Source: Pseudomonas parafulva
Lineage (GTDB): Bacteria; Pseudomonadota; Gammaproteobacteria; Pseudomonadales; Pseudomonadaceae
Reading direction: 5' to 3'
NCBI RefSeq assembly: GCF_002021815.1
Contig: NZ_CP019952.1
Coordinates: 2,387,001 to 2,451,000, forward strand
Length of the DNA stretch: 64,000 nucleotides
Part shown: positions 61,185 to 64,000 of the stretch, one piece after another
Layout of the letters: the number at the start of each line of letters is the position of its first letter
How positions within the stretch are numbered: position 1 is the first letter of the stretch
Made by a program: the position numbers and the translations under genes
Notes under the pieces: model-generated
Told to the model about the DNA's origin: nothing
The model's database searches: none
The model's input: the letters and a program-made list of their open reading frames with translations, nothing else

Positions 61185-64000
61185 CTACTGAGCGACCTGG
61201 GCCTGAGCAAGTGCCTGACCGTCATGCCACCAGGCGGCCAGGCTGAACACATGCGGCACCTTGAGGATGCTGAAATGGTCGCCCGGCGCCTTCCACACCT
61301 TCAGTTCAGGCAACAACTGTTCCCAGCGTTGCTGCATGAGACGGTGCTCGGCAGCATTACCTTCAGTGTCGAGTCCCGGATCGTCCACCAGCACCAACCC
61401 TGCCGGGCCGGTGTACGGCAGCTCGGGGTGGTAGGCCGTGCGCAGCGCCGCCCCAAAGGTGCGCACCGTGCCGTCGAGCACACGCGTACTGGACCTGGCA
61501 GGCAGCAGTCCTGAACGCACCATGGCCGCGTGCAGCTGGTGCTGTTGCTGATCGTCGCTGGCCTGGGCAAACGCCACCCGGTCCAGGCCAAGGGGTTTGC
61601 CGGTGGACATTTCCAACGCATCGATCAGGCGCAGCAGCGTCTGGGTGAAGGTATGGGGCTGGCCGCAGGTGCTCCCCGGGCCTGGGCCTTCGCTGTCGAT
61701 CAACGTCAAGGACCGCACTTGACGCCCTTTGGCCTCAAAGCGCGCGGCCATGGCATGGGCCACCCAGCCTCCGAACGAGTGCCCCACCAAGTTCAGCGGG
61801 CCCTCGGGATAGGCCGCTTCGATCGCCTGCACATGGCACGCTGCTGCAGCCTCGACGCAGCTGTGCGGCAGCGACAGGCCATCCAGGCCTCGGGCCTGCA
61901 AGCCTTGCACAGGCCACTGCGGGCCCAGGGCCTCGGCCAGGCCGATGAAGCTGGTCACACTGTCGCCGGCACCGGCCACACAAAACACGGGCGCGTGCCC
62001 GGCAGTACCGGTCTGGATGGCCACGGGGGCCAAGGGCGCTGGTACAGGCGTAACGGCAGCAGTTGCCAGGACCTGCGTCAGCACCTGGCCAACGGTAGTC
62101 ACGTGAGGCGCCTGCATCAGGCTGCGGTGGTCCCCCGGAACGGTGTGGGTCACCAGTACCTGGGTCGGCAACGCCGTACGCCAGCCAAGGCCCTCTGGCA
62201 CCTCGTCAGCCTCTGCGGCGCAGAGCAGGTGCACCGGCACATCCACGGACGCTGGGCGGTAATGGGCCAACGCATGGCCATGGGCGAGCTCGCGGCAGAA
62301 ATAATGCCGCAGGTCCGCGTCCGTCATGCTGGCCCATAGGCCGTAAAGCACCTCGTGCTCACGGCAGCTTGCCACCAGGGTCGCGAAGTCGGCCTGGTCC
62401 TGCTCCAGGCGCGCGAGCAGCGCCCGCTTGGCGTCGCCTGCCTCACCCTTGGTTTGCCAGTACGCCGTGCAGTTGAGCAGCAACTGCCGCTCCAAGGCAT
62501 ACGGGCCTTCCCAGCGTGCCTTGCCCTGGTCGGCCAGGCGCGGTGCGTAGGTGTCGATCAACCCCACGAACGCCACCTGTTCATCGGCGCCGCGCAGCTG
62601 ATTGGCCATCTCCAAGGCCAGCACACCGCCGAACGACCACCCGGCCAGACGGTAGGGCCCATGGGGTTGTACGGTGCGCATCTGCGTGATCTGGTAGCGC
62701 GCCAGGCATTCCAGCGTGGGCAGCTGCGGGGCACCATCGGGTACGCCCGGCAGGCCGTGAATGGCAAAGTCGCCCCCTATCTGCTGGGCAAGCACGGGGA
62801 AGTAGAAGTCCAGCCCGGAAAATTCATGCACAAGGAACAGCGGCGCCTGGGCAGTACCCGGCCGGACCGTGATGACGGTCGGTACCGCGGGCGCCTGCCG
62901 TTCCACCAGCCTGGCGAGCATTGCCACCGTTGGGCGCTGGAAGACGTCATTGAGCGCCGCGGGCACCCCGGCTTTGTGCAGGCGGTCCACCAGGCGAATG
63001 GCGGCCAGCGAGTGACCGCCCAACTCGAAGAAGTTGTCATGGCGGCCCACCTCATCGACCTCGAGCAACTCGCGCCAAAGGCTCGCGACTAGCTGCTCGA
63101 CGTCCCCGCAAGGGGCTTCGAAGGGGCGCTGCTGCACTTCGGGCGCTGGCAACGCCTTGCGATCAAGCTTGCCGTTAGGGCCCAGCGGAAGCGCGGCCAG
63201 GTGGATGAATTGCGCCGGAACCATGAACCCGGGCAAGCGCGCCATCAAGATGGCCCGCAACGCCTCGGGGGCCAGACGCTGGCCCGTGTAGTACGCAACC
63301 AGGTGCTGGTCGCAGGCGAGCACGACCGCTTCCTTGACGGTGTCCACGGCCGTCATCGCCGCCTGGATTTCACCCAGTTCGATGCGCAGACCATGAAGCT
63401 TGACCTGATCGTCGTTACGGCCCAGGTATTCAAGGTTGCCGTCCGCCAGGTGCCGCGCCAGGTCGCCCGTACGGTACAGCCGCCCGCCTGGGCGCTGGCC
63501 GAAGGGGTCATCCACGAAGCGCTCGGCGGTCAGTTCGGGTCGGTTCAGGTAACCGCGGGCCACCTGTACGCCACCGATGTACAGCTCACCCGCCACGCCT
63601 TGGGGCACCGGCTGGCCTTGCTCGTCCAGTACGTAGAGGGTGGTGTTGGCGATGGGTTTGCCGATGGGGGTGTTGTCGGGTGCGGTCACACAGTGCCAGG
63701 CACTCACATCCACCGCGGCTTCGGTCGGGCCGTAGAGGTTGTGCAGCTCCACGTCTGGCAGTTGTTGGTGGAAACGACGCACCAAGCTGCCCGGCAATGC
63801 TTCGCCGCTGCACACCACCCGTTTGAGCGAAGGCGCGGACCAGCCTGATTCCATGGCCGAGAGGAATACGTCCAGCATCGACGGCACGAAGTGCAGCGTG
63901 CTGACACCTTCGGCCTCGATAGCCCGTTGTAGGTACTGCGGGTCGCGATGCCCACCGGGCCGGGCCATGACCAGTTTTGCACCGGTCTGCAAGGGCCACA
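61185..64000 (-). CDS. Lipopeptide NRPS, terminal module (A-PCP-TE-TE), cut by window edge
   Basis: The frame is open to the window end; 938 residues are visible. The adenylation domain begins mid-way (GAKLVMARPGGH) and runs through YGPTEAA, GELYIGG, YRTGDLAR and NGKLDRKAL. The PCP has the phosphopantetheine Ser in FFELGGHSLAA. Two thioesterases follow, with Ser in GWSFGG (~500) and GHSFGG (~725), the tandem TE arrangement of Pseudomonas lipopeptide synthetases. Pocket residues visible after the missing D235-type positions read H-V-S-L-V-D, which matches serine-type codes (DVWHxSLxD). That supports a C-terminal Ser, as in putisolvin; the identity of the product is inference. Confidence 0.95.
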   Translation of the reverse strand, partial: WPLQTGAKLVMARPGGHRDPQYLQRAIEAEGVSTLHFVPSMLDVFLSAMESGWSAPSLKRVVCSGEALPGSLVRRFHQQLPDVELHNLYGPTEAAVDVSAWHCVTAPDNTPIGKPIANTTLYVLDEQGQPVPQGVAGELYIGGVQVARGYLNRPELTAERFVDDPFGQRPGGRLYRTGDLARHLADGNLEYLGRNDDQVKLHGLRIELGEIQAAMTAVDTVKEAVVLACDQHLVAYYTGQRLAPEALRAILMARLPGFMVPAQFIHLAALPLGPNGKLDRKALPAPEVQQRPFEAPCGDVEQLVASLWRELLEVDEVGRHDNFFELGGHSLAAIRLVDRLHKAGVPAALNDVFQRPTVAMLARLVERQAPAVPTVITVRPGTAQAPLFLVHEFSGLDFYFPVLAQQIGGDFAIHGLPGVPDGAPQLPTLECLARYQITQMRTVQPHGPYRLAGWSFGGVLALEMANQLRGADEQVAFVGLIDTYAPRLADQGKARWEGPYALERQLLLNCTAYWQTKGEAGDAKRALLARLEQDQADFATLVASCREHEVLYGLWASMTDADLRHYFCRELAHGHALAHYRPASVDVPVHLLCAAEADEVPEGLGWRTALPTQVLVTHTVPGDHRSLMQAPHVTTVGQVLTQVLATAAVTPVPAPLAPVAIQTGTAGHAPVFCVAGAGDSVTSFIGLAEALGPQWPVQGLQARGLDGLSLPHSCVEAAAACHVQAIEAAYPEGPLNLVGHSFGGWVAHAMAARFEAKGRQVRSLTLIDSEGPGPGSTCGQPHTFTQTLLRLIDALEMSTGKPLGLDRVAFAQASDDQQQHQLHAAMVRSGLLPARSSTRVLDGTVRTFGAALRTAYHPELPYTGPAGLVLVDDPGLDTEGNAAEHRLMQQRWEQLLPELKVWKAPGDHFSILKVPHVFSLAAWWHDGQALAQAQVAQ

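Noticed and set aside
59899..61191. 430-residue plus-strand frame
   Set aside because: It is opposite macA, and no recognisable protein.

Overview
The window looks like a chromosome segment of a Pseudomonas putida-group bacterium: high GC, Pseudomonas-only small protein families (DUF6555, KGG-type stress proteins), a bacterial metallothionein, and the 3' end of a lipopeptide synthetase cluster with tandem thioesterases followed by macA-macB. No tRNA, rRNA, CRISPR, insertion sequence or prophage was seen. The species call is inference from gene content.

Bases 1-31000 resemble a stationary-phase/stress region. It opens with a divergent histidine kinase/LuxR-type response regulator pair. Next come small stress proteins, a giant CheB-CheR-PAS-kinase-receiver fusion, a NUDIX hydrolase and an orphan ClpP-like protease. 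A tightly coupled DUF72 / EEP nuclease / clsB / YbhN-like membrane operon and a metallothionein operon follow. Non-homologous end joining is represented by ligD (13136-15637) and ku (18756-19616). They bracket a four-gene operon of unknown product: acyl-CoA dehydrogenase-like, PIG-L deacetylase, NodS-like methyltransferase and GT2 glycosyltransferase. Leftward from 23205 run a KGG protein, a small lipoprotein, a haem-oxygenase-like metal oxidase and a PrmC-like methyltransferase. Then come a transporter, aldo-keto reductase, DyP peroxidase, orphan carotene-hydroxylase-like protein, MgtC with a long structured leader, a diguanylate cyclase, DUF4142 and further small proteins.

Bases 31000-41100 hold a chromosomal KfrA-like coiled-coil DNA-binding protein with palindromic sites upstream. 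A YheO-type regulator lies beside a PLP dehydratase/ornithine-cyclodeaminase-like pair that resembles beta-hydroxyaspartate or ectoine catabolism. A TPP riboswitch precedes two TenA paralogues and possibly codA. A GGDEF-EAL protein and a solitary tyrosine recombinase complete the region.

Bases 41100-57100 are catabolic: glycerate kinase, CdaR and a GudP-like transporter (sugar diacids), then a Rieske-FAD oxidoreductase. A sigma-54 activator of AcoR type faces a quinohaemoprotein alcohol dehydrogenase-aldA operon, which has a near-consensus -24/-12 promoter. TraX-like and YdjM-like membrane proteins, an alpha/beta hydrolase lipoprotein, an unknown lipoprotein and hisN follow.

Bases 57200-64000 are the end of a lipopeptide locus on the minus strand: the last NRPS module (A-PCP-TE-TE, cut by the window), macA and macB, with a LuxR-type regulator converging on them. 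The visible adenylation-pocket residues suggest serine, which fits a putisolvin-like product, but the diagnostic upstream part is outside the window.
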